DNA of 64,000 bases from G963665185 sp963665185 (GCA_963665185.2 CAXXPO010000025.1:197000-260999); one strand, 5' to 3'; shown: positions 1 through 9,278, counted from the first letter of the stretch. Numbers and translations: made by a program. The notes: a model not told the origin generated them from the letters alone.

Positions 1-1
1 A

Positions 2-622
2 CTGCAGTTTTTCAGCGTCAACACGCTGCTCAAGTCCGTACGCAACAAGAAGCGCGACTCCACGACGAAAATTGTGGTTTTCTTTGATGAAAAAACAACC
101 GAGCTCAAGCACGATCTGGAGTATTTGGACATCCAGGGAGCACTGGCCAAGCCGTTGAAAGCCGAGAAAATACGAAGTTTTTTTCTCAAACTGGTGGACG
201 AGAAGCTGCAAGGCAAGCTGGGAACCATAGGCGTGGCCGCTCTCAAAAAGCAGAAACTTAAATTGCTTATCGCCGAAGACATGCAGCCGGTCGTGGCATT
301 GTACGACAAATACATCCGCGACGACGTGTTCACCAAGCGCATTGTGGACACCGGAACAAAGGCCCTGGAAATCTACAAGGTGTGGAAGCCGGATCTCATC
401 CTGCTGGACCTGAAAATGCCTGAAATGGACGGACTGCAGGTTCTGCGGGCTATACGCAATGAGATGGGCGACACCACAACCCCCATTGTCGTTGCCACTG
501 TCAGCAAGGACAGGGAGGTGATCGACAGTTGTCTGGGTCTCAATGTCCAGGGGTATTTGATCAAACCCTTTGATCTTAAAACCCTGCACCAGAAATTGCT
601 GCACTATTGCAGTGTTTCGTAA
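2..622 (+). CDS. Tandem receiver-domain response regulator, 5' end outside the window
   Basis: The frame is already open at the left edge, so the N-terminus is missing. What remains is the end of one receiver-like domain (a KPL motif near its end) joined by a short linker to a complete second CheY-like receiver. The second domain has the acidic pocket (IAEDMQP), the phosphoacceptor in LILLDLKMPEMDG, and the late Lys in YLIKPF. There is no DNA-binding or enzymatic output domain at the C-terminus, so it probably acts by protein-protein contact in a phosphorelay. The next gene starts 6 bases after its stop, so the two are probably cotranscribed. The partner kinase is unknown; the hybrid kinase downstream lies on the opposite strand. 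Confidence 0.8.
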   Translation: MQFFSVNTLLKSVRNKKRDSTTKIVVFFDEKTTELKHDLEYLDIQGALAKPLKAEKIRSFFLKLVDEKLQGKLGTIGVAALKKQKLKLLIAEDMQPVVALYDKYIRDDVFTKRIVDTGTKALEIYKVWKPDLILLDLKMPEMDGLQVLRAIRNEMGDTTTPIVVATVSKDREVIDSCLGLNVQGYLIKPFDLKTLHQKLLHYCSVS

Positions 623-628
623 AAAAAT

Positions 629-907
629 ATGCCCATGGACCGCATTGAAAAGAAAAAAAATGGGTTGCGGGTCATCCCCGGTGTCGGCCCGAGCATGGAA
701 AACGACCTGCAACGTATGGGATATCGCCTTGTCTCCGATCTGAAAGGCCAGGACCCGCAGGAAATGTACGAACGGCTCATGGACATTGAAGGCTGCCATG
801 TGGATCGGTGTGTACTGTATGTGTTTCGTTGCGCGGTGTACTACGCGCAGACACCATTGGAAGAGCAGGAAACCGAAAAGCTCAAATGGTGGAATTGGAA
901 GGATTGA
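629..907 (+). CDS. Small helix-hairpin-helix protein (Cdd1/pathogenicity-locus type)
   Basis: A 92-residue protein with an HhH motif (VIPGVGPSMENDLQRMGY) followed by the pattern of the Cdd1 family, including a conserved-looking Cys/Arg/Tyr stretch (GCHVDRCVLYVFRCAVYY). HhH motifs usually bind DNA backbone non-specifically, but the role of this family is not established. ATG codons at 629 and 635 are both possible starts; neither has a strong ribosome binding site, which fits translational coupling to the receiver gene ending 6 bases upstream. A small perfect palindrome (CCGTCA-TC-TGACGG, 925-938) follows the stop and could end the transcript, although no T-run follows. Confidence 0.75.
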   Translation: MPMDRIEKKKNGLRVIPGVGPSMENDLQRMGYRLVSDLKGQDPQEMYERLMDIEGCHVDRCVLYVFRCAVYYAQTPLEEQETEKLKWWNWKD

Positions 908-1016
908 CTGTATGGACTTTCTTTCCGTCATCTGACGGGATATCTTCAGTCAAAGGAAGGGTGCGTTCTGGAGGCCGTCGCTGAAGATCCGACAACCGGG
1001 TGGCATCTCTTTTTTT

Positions 1017-3605
1017 TCAACGATCTCGGATTTGCTTCTTGCGCGTCCTGTTTATGGCCGTGTGCAAAGTGGCTGAAAGCAGCTTCATGTCCAGCGGCTT
1101 GGAAAGATAATCATCCATCCCTGCGGAAAGGCACTTTTCCCTGTCCCCTTTCATGGCGTGGGCGGTCATGGCGATGATGGGGATTTCTGCCGTGTCCCTG
1201 GGGGATTCCAGGCGTACCGACCTGGTGGCGTCGAATCCGTTCATCACGGGCATCTGCACATCCATGAGAATGCAGTCGTAGCGGTTTTCCTGCAAAGCGG
1301 CCAGCACATGTATTCCGTCGTCCACTGCGTCGGCTTCAAAGCCCAGTGTTTGCAACATGCGGATTGCCGTGGTGCTGTTCACCGGGTTGTCCTCAACCAC
1401 AAGAATGCGCCAGGGGGATTCGGCTTTTCGAATGGTGCAGCCGGCTTCTGTTGAAAGGGGAGAGGCTTCTGCGGCACTGTGCATTTTGAGGGTGAAGTAG
1501 ATGCTGGTTCCGTGTTCCAGAGCACTGTCCACGGAAAGGGTGCCTCCCATCAGATTGACCAGCCGTTTGACGATGTGCAACCCCAGGCCGGTTCCCTGGT
1601 ACTTGCGCGTCATGGACCCGTCCGCCTGGGTGAACGGGGCGAAAATGTGCTGCAAGAGATCGTCCTGGATTCCGATACCGGTATCCCGGATGATGAACAG
1701 AACCGTAAGCTCCCTGCCCATGCGGCGGACGGGATGGGCCTCCAGGGAGACTTCTCCCTTTTCCGTGAATTTTACGGCATTGCCCATCAGATTGAAAAGA
1801 ATCTGCCGCAGGCGGCGCGGGTCGCTGCAAACCATGCCCAGTTCCTGGGCGTTGCAGTGTAAACGTATTCCTTTGGCCGCTGCGCTGTCCCTGAATGTGG
1901 CGACCACGCTCTGCATTACCTCCACCAGGTCGAAATCATCCCGACGGATCTCCATGCGGCCGGACTCCACCCTCGAAAGATCCAGAATGTCATTGATGAG
2001 GGTCAACAGGTTGCGCCCCGAGGAAAGAGCGGTATCCACATATTCGTTCTGCTCGTGATCCAGGGTGGTCATGGTCAGGAGCTGCAACATTCCCAGAACG
2101 CCGTTGAGCGGCGTTCGTATTTCATGGCTCATGTTTGCCAGGAATTCGCTTTTGGCCTGATTGGCTTCCTGGGAGCGCAGCATGGCCGCACGCAAAGCCT
2201 CTTCCATTTCCTTGCGTTCGGTGATGTCCATGACGCCGGCCAGGGAGCCTGTATAGTGTCCTTTGGCGTCCAGTATCGGGGTGGCCGCCAGGAAAACCGG
2301 CATGGGTGTTCCGTCTTTGCGCAAAAGCGTAAGTTCCAGTCTTTCCCGTATTCCCTGCCTGCGGCGTTCAAAGCCTTTCATGGCGAACTCCACGGCGTCA
2401 GGGTGGATGAATTCGAATATCGGATGGCCGACCATGTCGTTCACCTTGTGGTCGAGCATCTGGGCCATGCGTGGATTGACGAACAATACCCTGGCCTCCG
2501 GGTCGATCAGCCAGATGCCTTCGTGGAGATTGTCCACCAGGGTTTTATACCGCAGTTGGGTTTCATGGAGGGCTTTTTGCGCCTGTTCGCGTTCGGCCAT
2601 TTCCTGCACAAGATGCGCGCTCGTCTGCATGAGTTCCGTGGCCTGTTCCTCCACCTGCTGTTCCAGGGTGCAACAGGTTTCGCTCACCTTCAGATACATG
2701 CGTTTGCGGTCCGTGATATCCTTGAGAACCAGGATGATGCCGGAATATTTGCCTGAAATATCCTGCATGCGCGTCATGGTTATTTCATAATGGCTTGCAT
2801 TGGCTCCGCCCAGATGGGCGCGCTCTATGGTGCGGGAATCCTCGCCGCATTCGGCGAATCGTTGGACATCGCCCCATATCCAGTACAGGCTGGATTCGAG
2901 CGGGACCTCGCATGACAGGCAACCGTAGGTAAATGTTCTTTTTTCACCCCGGCTGTAGTAGGCCGCTCCTCTCTCCGTTGTAAGCCCCAGCATCCGGCAG
3001 GCCGCCCTGTTCATGTTGTCCAGATGGAGGCGGTCGTCGATGAGGATGACGGGTATGGCAAGGCTTTCGAACAAGGTCAGGTACTTGTTTTTCTCGTTGG
3101 TCATGTCCCGGTTCTTGGACTGCAGCTCAACCACGGTTTTTTCATGCCCCAACCCTATCCATTCGGCGCAAAGGGCGAGTTCGAGGCGATCATAAAATCG
3201 TATGATGAAGCTGTTTACGCGAGGTACCTCCAGGGGATCAGCAAGTTTCTCCCGCACCAGGTCGCAATAGGCCTGGCGGTAATACTTGAGAAGGCCCATG
3301 AACATGGAGATGCTGATGCCGCGTTCCCGGTGCAGGCGTGCTTCCGTCACGCCGAAACCGGAACATGGGTCATCCAGATAAGTGTCCGTGGGGGAGAATT
3401 CCGGCAGTTGCCCGTTGAATTTCAGATATGCCTGACACATGGCCAGGGACAGACCGCTTACGGATATCCGCCAAGGCTCGGTGAGGGTAGATGTAAAGGC
3501 CGCATACCCGCGCAATTTTGCATAATGAAGGACCCGCTCCATGAGCCAATCTTCATTTGTGTGCATAAGTTCCGAGAATGTATTGATATCCATGATGCAT
3601 TCCAT
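1017..3605 (-). CDS. Hybrid sensor histidine kinase with two PAS domains and a C-terminal receiver
   Basis: 862 residues without an obvious membrane segment, so probably a cytoplasmic sensor. Domains in order: an N-terminal helical domain (about 5-165) whose pattern recalls the RsbRD N-terminal sensor domain (inference); a PAS domain (about 175-300) containing a CLSC motif; a coiled-coil linker; a second PAS domain (about 350-465, ending in the typical GVMDITERK); a HisKA domain with the phosphoacceptor His494 (NMSHEIRTPLNG); an HATPase with the N box around 609, DTGIGI (641-646) and GTGLGLHIVKR; and a receiver whose phosphoacceptor is Asp782 (LMDVQMP). A second ATG four codons in is an alternative start. 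It is transcribed against the two upstream signalling genes. The signal sensed is unknown. Confidence 0.9.
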   Translation of the reverse strand: MECIMDINTFSELMHTNEDWLMERVLHYAKLRGYAAFTSTLTEPWRISVSGLSLAMCQAYLKFNGQLPEFSPTDTYLDDPCSGFGVTEARLHRERGISISMFMGLLKYYRQAYCDLVREKLADPLEVPRVNSFIIRFYDRLELALCAEWIGLGHEKTVVELQSKNRDMTNEKNKYLTLFESLAIPVILIDDRLHLDNMNRAACRMLGLTTERGAAYYSRGEKRTFTYGCLSCEVPLESSLYWIWGDVQRFAECGEDSRTIERAHLGGANASHYEITMTRMQDISGKYSGIILVLKDITDRKRMYLKVSETCCTLEQQVEEQATELMQTSAHLVQEMAEREQAQKALHETQLRYKTLVDNLHEGIWLIDPEARVLFVNPRMAQMLDHKVNDMVGHPIFEFIHPDAVEFAMKGFERRRQGIRERLELTLLRKDGTPMPVFLAATPILDAKGHYTGSLAGVMDITERKEMEEALRAAMLRSQEANQAKSEFLANMSHEIRTPLNGVLGMLQLLTMTTLDHEQNEYVDTALSSGRNLLTLINDILDLSRVESGRMEIRRDDFDLVEVMQSVVATFRDSAAAKGIRLHCNAQELGMVCSDPRRLRQILFNLMGNAVKFTEKGEVSLEAHPVRRMGRELTVLFIIRDTGIGIQDDLLQHIFAPFTQADGSMTRKYQGTGLGLHIVKRLVNLMGGTLSVDSALEHGTSIYFTLKMHSAAEASPLSTEAGCTIRKAESPWRILVVEDNPVNSTTAIRMLQTLGFEADAVDDGIHVLAALQENRYDCILMDVQMPVMNGFDATRSVRLESPRDTAEIPIIAMTAHAMKGDREKCLSAGMDDYLSKPLDMKLLSATLHTAINRTRKKQIRDR

Positions 3606-3768
3606 GGTTTCCGGAAACGGATCACATTGCGATTATTTTATTGTAACATATCGCGGAAAGGAATGTATTGTTTTTTTTCAGGGAACAGGCTGGGGGGATT
3701 AAGTGAGAGGGAAGAGAGGGACACCGGCTGTCGAGTGAACAATATTGTTGCTATCGACAATGTTCTGG

Positions 3769-3803
3769 AAGGGGGAAATCCTTTTGAAAGAGGTTTCCCC
3801 CTT
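3769..3803. repeat. Dispersed hairpin repeat, possible fabI terminator
   Basis: An inverted repeat with arms AAGGGGGAAA and TTTCCCCCTT around a CCT/AGG inner stem. It lies just after the fabI stop and could end that transcript, although there is no clean T-run. A closely related hairpin occurs at 48102-48136 after ppiD, so this is a dispersed intergenic element. Confidence 0.6.
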
Positions 3804-3825
3804 GCCAGCTTTATTATTATTTCAA

Positions 3826-4590
3826 CTACACACCCATGATATTGTAACCGGAGTCCACGAACATGGTTTCGCCGGTTGTGCCGGAGGCGAGGTCGGAAGC
3901 GAGGAACAGGGCGGCCTTGCCCACATCGTGGATGGTGATGTTGCGGTGCATGGGGGCTTTTTCCTCGATTTTGGAAAGGATGGTGTTGAATCCGGAAATG
4001 GCGGTGGCGGCCATGGTTTTTACAGGGCCGGCGCTGATGGCGTTGACTCGTACGCCTTTTTGTCCCAGGTCCACGGCGAGGTAGCGCACGCAGGCTTCCA
4101 GGGCTGCCTTGGCCACGCCCATGGCGTTGTAGTTGGCCACGACTTTGCCGGAGCCGTAGTAGCTCAGGGTTATGACCGACCCGCCTGTGTTGAGCAGAGG
4201 CTCGAAGGCGCGGGATATGGCGACCAGGGAGTAGGAGGAGACATCCAGGGCGACTTTGAAGCCGTCGCGGCTGGTATCTATGAAACGTCCTTTGAGGTCT
4301 TCGCGGTTGGCATAGGCAATGGAATGGATGATGATGTCCACATCGCCCCATTTGTCTTTCACAAATTGGGCGCTGCTTTTGATTTCCTCATCCTCGCAGA
4401 CGTTGCAGGGCATTATGAATTCGGCGTCGAGTTGTTTTGCAATAGGTTCGATACGTTTTTTGATGGGGTCGGCGGCGTAGCTCAGGCCGAGACGCGCGCC
4501 GTGGTTTTTGAGCTGCTCGGCGATGCCGTAGGCGATGCTGCGGTCATTGACCACGCCGAAAACCAGCGCTTTTTTTCCTTCCAAAAGCAT
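3826..4590 (-). CDS. fabI: Enoyl-[acyl-carrier-protein] reductase (NADH)
   Basis: 254 residues. It catalyses the last step of each fatty-acid elongation cycle, reducing enoyl-ACP in the cytoplasm. It is a short-chain dehydrogenase fold with a variant nucleotide-binding loop (GVVNDRSIAYG, 12-22) typical of FabI, the SIAYANR segment after strand 4 (90-96), and the catalytic Tyr154-x6-Lys161 pair (YNAMGVAK) with an extra Tyr pair at 144-145. The length matches the family. It is monocistronic, has its own TTGACA promoter, and is followed by a hairpin repeat. Confidence 0.95.
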   Translation of the reverse strand: MLLEGKKALVFGVVNDRSIAYGIAEQLKNHGARLGLSYAADPIKKRIEPIAKQLDAEFIMPCNVCEDEEIKSSAQFVKDKWGDVDIIIHSIAYANREDLKGRFIDTSRDGFKVALDVSSYSLVAISRAFEPLLNTGGSVITLSYYGSGKVVANYNAMGVAKAALEACVRYLAVDLGQKGVRVNAISAGPVKTMAATAISGFNTILSKIEEKAPMHRNITIHDVGKAALFLASDLASGTTGETMFVDSGYNIMGV

Positions 4591-4641
4591 AGGGGGAACT
4601 CACTTTGTTTCAGGTTGGGGGACAAGGCCCGCAATTTGGTT

Positions 4642-4669
4642 AGAATAGGAAGATGCGACGTCTTGTCAA
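4642..4669 (-). promoter_or_regulatory. Predicted sigma-70-type promoter of fabI
   Basis: On the minus strand TTGACA (4669-4664) is separated by 16 bases from TATTCT (4647-4642). It lies about 50 bases upstream of the fabI ATG. Confidence 0.6.
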
Positions 4670-5355
4670 CGCATGGGAAAAAAAACACCTGAAAAATTTG
4701 TGCGGGAAATGGGGAGATGTGGGAGAGAGAAAAGTGGAGTGGGGCAGACAAAAAAGGATTCGCCGGGGCCGCGCTCTGTGCCGGTTCAGCCGGCAATTCC
4801 ACCGTGTTCGTAAACGCCTGATGGAAGCTACGCGCGGACGGGCGAATCCGCAGGGGCACCTTGGTTGTGCCATTTATGGGTGTACGCATTAACGGGCAGC
4901 ACCCTCCGTTGCGGTCAATCCACTTCTGCTGAAGAACTCCTCCAACATTGCCTCCATAATTAATGCAATCCAGCGCCGTTGTAAAGAGTCAAATTGGTCT
5001 GCAACGCGCAAATTTTTGATATTGCACCTGGATTATCCGGATGTCTGCGGACCGGACGCCGGGGGATTCCGAAAACGTTGCGGGTGTCTGCTTTGTTCGG
5101 CTGCGGCAGGCCTTCCTGCCGCAGCCTTTGCACGCAGGTGGTGTCCGTAGTGCGTGCATATGGAGAAGAAGGAGCGGACCACCCGTCCCCCCGTCCCCAA
5201 GAGGAACATGACGGGAAAAGAAAAGCAGGGAATGTGCCATTTTGTAACATTTTGAAATGTAACGCATATTTTTATGCGACTTGCCGGCCACGGCTGCCAA
5301 CAACGTGGTCGCCGCCGTTTGTGTTGGCGCGTTGTTACAAAAAAGGAACATGACA
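4670..5355. other. Long intergenic region between fabI and tig, no convincing gene
   Basis: No long reading frame here looks like a protein. The stretch holds the multi-branched inverted repeat at 4756-4849. It also holds a short coding-looking stretch on the minus strand ending at 4889, in which the residues DQFDSLQRRWIALI run into MEAMLEEFFSRSGL. That stretch has only a TTG or an internal ATG (4957) as start and no ribosome binding site, so it may be a remnant or a very small protein. Confidence 0.5.
4756..4849 (-). other. Multi-branched inverted repeat, candidate structured RNA
   Basis: Nine-base arms GGATTCGCC (4756-4764) and GGCGAATCC (4841-4849) close a 94-base element. Inside are a second stem, CCGCGC (4769-4774) with GCGCGG (4832-4837), and two hairpins: TGCCGG/CCGGCA (4779-4795) and TTCCA/TGGAA (4797-4826). 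On the minus strand the closing stem is followed by six T residues, as expected for an RNA ending at a terminator. It does not fit tRNA, SRP RNA or any RNA family I can name. Confidence 0.4.
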
Positions 5356-5384
5356 TTGACAGTCGGGCCTACTCAAAGTATCTA
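5356..5384 (+). promoter_or_regulatory. Predicted sigma-70-type promoter of tig
   Basis: TTGACA (5356-5361), a 17-base spacer, and TATCTA (5379-5384). The expected start near 5391 gives a leader of about 47 bases to the tig ATG, with AAGGAG in front of the start codon. Confidence 0.7.
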
Positions 5385-5437
5385 GGCAGGCTTCGCAGAA
5401 CATCCTCCCGCGCAGGGAATTTTTAAGGAGTAATATA

Positions 5438-6769
5438 ATGGATTATCAGGTCGAAGAGCTGTCGCCGGTCGAGCGCAAAGTTTCCGTCACCGTGCCTGCC
5501 GAGGAGGCCGGCGCGGCCATCCTGGCCACCACCGCTCTGTATCGCAGAAGCGCCGATATCAAGGGCTTCCGCAAGGGCAAGGTCCCCGCAAGCGTAGTGG
5601 AGTCCCGCTTCAGGAAGCAGATCTACGGCGAGGCCACCCAGGACCTGATCAACCTGCATCTCAACCAGATCATGGGTGAGATGAAGCTGACTCCCATGTC
5701 CGGCTTGCAGGTCGATTCCGAGGAAATCGTCAAGGATGAGGATTTCACCTACAGTTTTTCCTTTGAAGTCGCTCCTGTATTGGACCTGCCCGAGTACAAG
5801 GGCGTGGCTGTGGAGCAGGAAGAGGTCCTGCCCGACGAAAAGGAAGTGCAGGCCGTCATCGACCGCGTACGCGAACGCATGGCCGAGCTTGTGGATGTGG
5901 AAGAGAAGCGTAAGCCCGTGGACGGCGAGATTGTTGTCGTCGACTTCGCCGCTTTGGGTGAGGGCAAAGTTTTTGAAGGGCTGCGCGCCAATAATTTTCA
6001 GCTGGAACTCGGCACCGGCCAGGCCCTGGCGGATTTCGAGGAAATCGTCAAGACTCTGGAAACGGGCGAGTCCGGCAAGGGCGATCTGAATTTCCCCGAA
6101 GACTTTCTTAATGAGGATCTGGCGGGAAAGACGGTCGAAGTCCGGGTTGTGCTGCACTCCATCAAGGAAAAGAAGCTTCCCGAATTGAACGACGAACTGG
6201 CCAAAAAGGCCGGCGGTTTCGAAAGCGTGGAAAAAATGCGCGAAGCCGTGGAGGAATCCTATCTGGTCAGCCGTCGTCAGCTGGTCAAGGCCGATGCCCA
6301 GAAGAACATGCTGGATTCCCTGATTGAAAAAATCGAGATTCCCATGCCTCCGTCCGCGCTGGAGCGCAATCTGGATAACATCGTGGCCGACAAGAAGCAT
6401 CGTCTGGAACAGGTGGGCAAAAGCTTCAAGGCCATTGGCAAGACTGAGGATGATATCCGCGAGGAGTCCCGCGACGACGCGGAAAGAGCCACTCGCAGCC
6501 AATTGTTTTTGCTGGCTGTTGCAGCCAAGGAAGACATGAGTGTCGCCCCCGAGCTGGTGGACGATGAGATCCGCAAGATGGCCGGGCAGACCGGACAGGA
6601 TTTCAACTCCCTCAAACAGTACTACGACCAGTCCGGCGTGTCCCTGCTGATCAAGGACCGCATCCTGTGCGACCAGGCAATGGAATACATTTACGCCAAT
6701 GCCGAAATCACCGAGATCCCGGCCAAGAAAAAGCCCGAAGCCGACGCCGCGGAGGCCGAAGAGGCTTAG
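5438..6769 (+). CDS. tig: Trigger factor, ribosome-bound chaperone
   Basis: 443 residues. It binds the ribosome near the exit tunnel and shields nascent chains. The N-terminal domain carries the ribosome-binding signature GFRKGKVP (43-50). A central FKBP-like prolyl isomerase domain (about 150-245) and a helical C-terminal chaperone domain follow. The tail is acidic and alanine-rich (EADAAEAEEA). The start has a good AAGGAG site. It is first of the tig-clpP-clpX-lon block, but a strong terminator lies directly after it, so clpP is probably transcribed mainly from its own promoter. Confidence 0.97.
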   Translation: MDYQVEELSPVERKVSVTVPAEEAGAAILATTALYRRSADIKGFRKGKVPASVVESRFRKQIYGEATQDLINLHLNQIMGEMKLTPMSGLQVDSEEIVKDEDFTYSFSFEVAPVLDLPEYKGVAVEQEEVLPDEKEVQAVIDRVRERMAELVDVEEKRKPVDGEIVVVDFAALGEGKVFEGLRANNFQLELGTGQALADFEEIVKTLETGESGKGDLNFPEDFLNEDLAGKTVEVRVVLHSIKEKKLPELNDELAKKAGGFESVEKMREAVEESYLVSRRQLVKADAQKNMLDSLIEKIEIPMPPSALERNLDNIVADKKHRLEQVGKSFKAIGKTEDDIREESRDDAERATRSQLFLLAVAAKEDMSVAPELVDDEIRKMAGQTGQDFNSLKQYYDQSGVSLLIKDRILCDQAMEYIYANAEITEIPAKKKPEADAAEAEEA

Positions 6770-6792
6770 GGTGAACGCAAGTAGGTAACTTT

Positions 6793-6829
6793 GCCGCGTC
6801 CGGCCTTGCGTCGGACGCGGCATTTTTTT
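6793..6829 (+). terminator. Rho-independent terminator of tig
   Basis: A perfect 10-bp stem, GCCGCGTCCG (6793-6802) with CGGACGCGGC (6812-6821), followed by ATTTTTTT. Confidence 0.9.
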
Positions 6830-7034
6830 CCCTGCCGCACGGGGCGGAGGAAGGGCGACCGGGCAAAAGCCGATATTTTTTCGGCGGTCCGGTTTTTGCT
6901 TATATTCCTTGAAATTTCCTCTTGAGCTTGCCAGGGGAATGATTAACTATGCTAAGAATGTTTGCGGGAACTCTTCCAAAACGCCGGGGTGCCCATCCCA
7001 GCGCCATTATCGCCTCACCAAGGAGTCGTAGCTG

Positions 7035-7652
7035 ATGTCTCATGCACAGATGGTCCCTATCGTCATAGAAACGACGGGTAAATCCGAACGCGCATACGAT
7101 ATATATTCCCGGCTGCTCAGAGACCGGATTATCCTGTTGGGAACGGCCATTGACGACCATGTGGCCAGCCTTATATGCGCCCAGCTTCTTTTTCTGGAGT
7201 CCGAAAACCCGGAAAAGGAAATCCACATGTACATCAATTCTCCCGGCGGGGTCGTCACCGCAGGCCTGGCCATCTATGATACCATGCAGTATATTTCTTC
7301 GCCCGTGACGACCCTGTGCCTGGGACAGGCCGCCAGCATGGGGGCTCTTTTGCTTTGCGCCGGTGCAAAAGGCATGCGTTATGCATTGCCTCATTCGCGC
7401 ATCATGATCCACCAGCCTTCCGGAGGTTTCCAGGGGCAGGCCTCGGATATAGAGCTGCACGCCCGCGAAATCCACCGCCAGCGTCAGGCCCTCAACAAGA
7501 TCATGGCCGACCATACCGGGGTGGATATCGAACGAATTCAGGTGGACACCGAACGTGACAATTTCATGACGGCGGAAGAAGCCAAGGCCTACGGTCTGAT
7601 CGACAAGATCATGACGTCGCGTTCCGAAGACGGCGAAGAAGATAAAAAATAA
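7035..7652 (+). CDS. clpP: ATP-dependent Clp protease, proteolytic subunit
   Basis: 205 residues, the usual ClpP length. It forms the tetradecameric serine-protease barrel that works with ClpX. The catalytic triad is visible as Ser101 (GQAASMGA), His126 (MIHQPSGG) and Asp175. The start is chosen because AGGAG lies at 7021-7025 upstream of this ATG. clpX follows after 145 bases with no obvious terminator between them, so the two are probably cotranscribed. No heat-shock promoter could be assigned with confidence. Confidence 0.97.
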   Translation: MSHAQMVPIVIETTGKSERAYDIYSRLLRDRIILLGTAIDDHVASLICAQLLFLESENPEKEIHMYINSPGGVVTAGLAIYDTMQYISSPVTTLCLGQAASMGALLLCAGAKGMRYALPHSRIMIHQPSGGFQGQASDIELHAREIHRQRQALNKIMADHTGVDIERIQVDTERDNFMTAEEAKAYGLIDKIMTSRSEDGEEDKK

Positions 7653-7797
7653 TTGATGCAACCGGGCGACCGGTCTATTGTCTGGAATAAGCCTGAGAAA
7701 GAAGCCTGCGGTTTGTGACTTTCCAAAACAGGACGCACAGGCCTAACGTGACGGCGCGTCATGCGCCTGGCACACGACAGCCATTCGAGGAAACGCC

Positions 7798-9045
7798 ATG
7801 GCCACGAAAAACACCACGCGGACAGAGCTTCGCTGCACTTTCTGCAACAAGTCGCAGGACGAGGTCCAGCGGCTGATTGCAGGGCCGGATGTATACATCT
7901 GCGACGAGTGCGTCGCCTTGTGCAATGAGATCATTGCCCAGGAGAGCATGACCGAAGTCAAGGGAGATGCCGAACTTCTGCCTCCCGCCCAGATCAAACA
8001 ACTTCTGGATGAGTACGTCATCGGCCAGGACTACGCCAAGAAGATCCTTTCCGTAGCGGTGCACAACCACTACAAGCGAGTCTTCTACGCCGACCGCCTG
8101 TCCGACGAAGTGGAACTGGACAAGTCCAATATCCTGCTGCTCGGCCCTACGGGCTGCGGCAAGACATTGCTCGCCCAGACCCTTGCCCGTATTCTCAAGG
8201 TTCCTTTCGCCATTGCCGACGCCACCGCCCTCACCGAGGCCGGCTACGTGGGCGAGGACGTGGAAAACATCCTTGTCCAGCTGTTGCAGAACGCGGACTA
8301 CGACATCGAAGCCGCGTCCAAGGGCATCGTCTACATCGACGAGATCGACAAGGTTGCACGCAAGGCGGATTCGCCTTCCATCACCCGCGACGTGTCGGGA
8401 GAAGGTGTGCAGCAGGCCCTGCTCAAAATCATCGAGGGAACCGAGGCCAACATCCCGCCCAAGGGAGGGCGCAAGCATCCCCAGCAGGAATTCATCCGTC
8501 TGGATACGAGCAACATCCTGTTCATCATGGGGGGGGCCTTCATCGGGCTGGACAAGATCATCGAGAACCGGGTCTCCGGCTCCGCCATGGGCTTCGGCGC
8601 CAAGGTGGAAAAGAAATCCGAGGCCAAGGCTTCCGATCTCTACCGCAACACACACCCCGACGACCTCATCAAGTTCGGTCTCATTCCCGAGTTCATCGGC
8701 CGCGTTCCCGTGGTCACCTCTCTGGAGGAGCTTGAAGAAGACGACCTGGTTCGTATCCTTACCGAGCCGAAGAACGCCCTGGTCAAACAGTATAAAAAGC
8801 TTTTTGAACTGGACAAGGTCAGTCTGCGTTTCTCCACAAACGCCCTGCGCTGCATCGCCAAGAAAGCCATTGAGCGCAAAACCGGCGCGCGCGGTCTGCG
8901 AAATGTTATGGAAAGCGTCATGCTGGAAATCATGTACGACCTGCCCTCCATGTCCAATGTCAAGGAGTGCGTCATCAACAAGGCTGTTGTGGAACGCGGA
9001 GCCGAGCCGCTCATGTTTTTTCACAGCGAAGCCAAGAGCGCCTGA
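7798..9045 (+). CDS. clpX: ATP-dependent Clp protease, ATP-binding subunit ClpX
   Basis: 415 residues. It is an AAA+ unfoldase that recognises tagged or damaged proteins and feeds them to ClpP. The N-terminal zinc-binding domain has Cys13, Cys16, Cys35 and Cys38. The Walker A motif is GPTGCGKT (116-123) and Walker B is IVYIDEID (177-184). GYVGEDVE (the pore-loop region), the sensor and arginine-finger regions (ARGLRNVME) and the IGF-type loop region are present. It follows clpP and precedes lon with a 233-base gap. Confidence 0.97.
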   Translation: MATKNTTRTELRCTFCNKSQDEVQRLIAGPDVYICDECVALCNEIIAQESMTEVKGDAELLPPAQIKQLLDEYVIGQDYAKKILSVAVHNHYKRVFYADRLSDEVELDKSNILLLGPTGCGKTLLAQTLARILKVPFAIADATALTEAGYVGEDVENILVQLLQNADYDIEAASKGIVYIDEIDKVARKADSPSITRDVSGEGVQQALLKIIEGTEANIPPKGGRKHPQQEFIRLDTSNILFIMGGAFIGLDKIIENRVSGSAMGFGAKVEKKSEAKASDLYRNTHPDDLIKFGLIPEFIGRVPVVTSLEELEEDDLVRILTEPKNALVKQYKKLFELDKVSLRFSTNALRCIAKKAIERKTGARGLRNVMESVMLEIMYDLPSMSNVKECVINKAVVERGAEPLMFFHSEAKSA

Positions 9046-9278
9046 TACGTTGCCTGAAAAGCCGCGCGGTCGTGTTCCCTGCTGTCCGGTCCGGGAAAAT
9101 ATTTTCCGGGCTTGCTTCGAACACTGCCTGCGCGGTTTTTTGTTAGGTAAAATATGCTCTGAGGACGCGGCATTATTTTTCGTTGCCAGAGCGTTGACAC
9201 GCTCCGTGTTTACCTTAAGCTTTATATTGAGCAGGTAGGATATTCCACCTGACGAATAAAAGACGACCGGGAGAAACA

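Noticed and set aside
4756..4849. A tRNA (a TCA-containing loop with a 5-bp stem was seen)
   Set aside because: No T-arm consensus, no correct acceptor-end spacing and no CCA; the arms do not fit a tRNA-Sec.
9194..9228. A lon promoter from TTGACA and TATATT
   Set aside because: The spacing is 23 bases, too long for a standard promoter.
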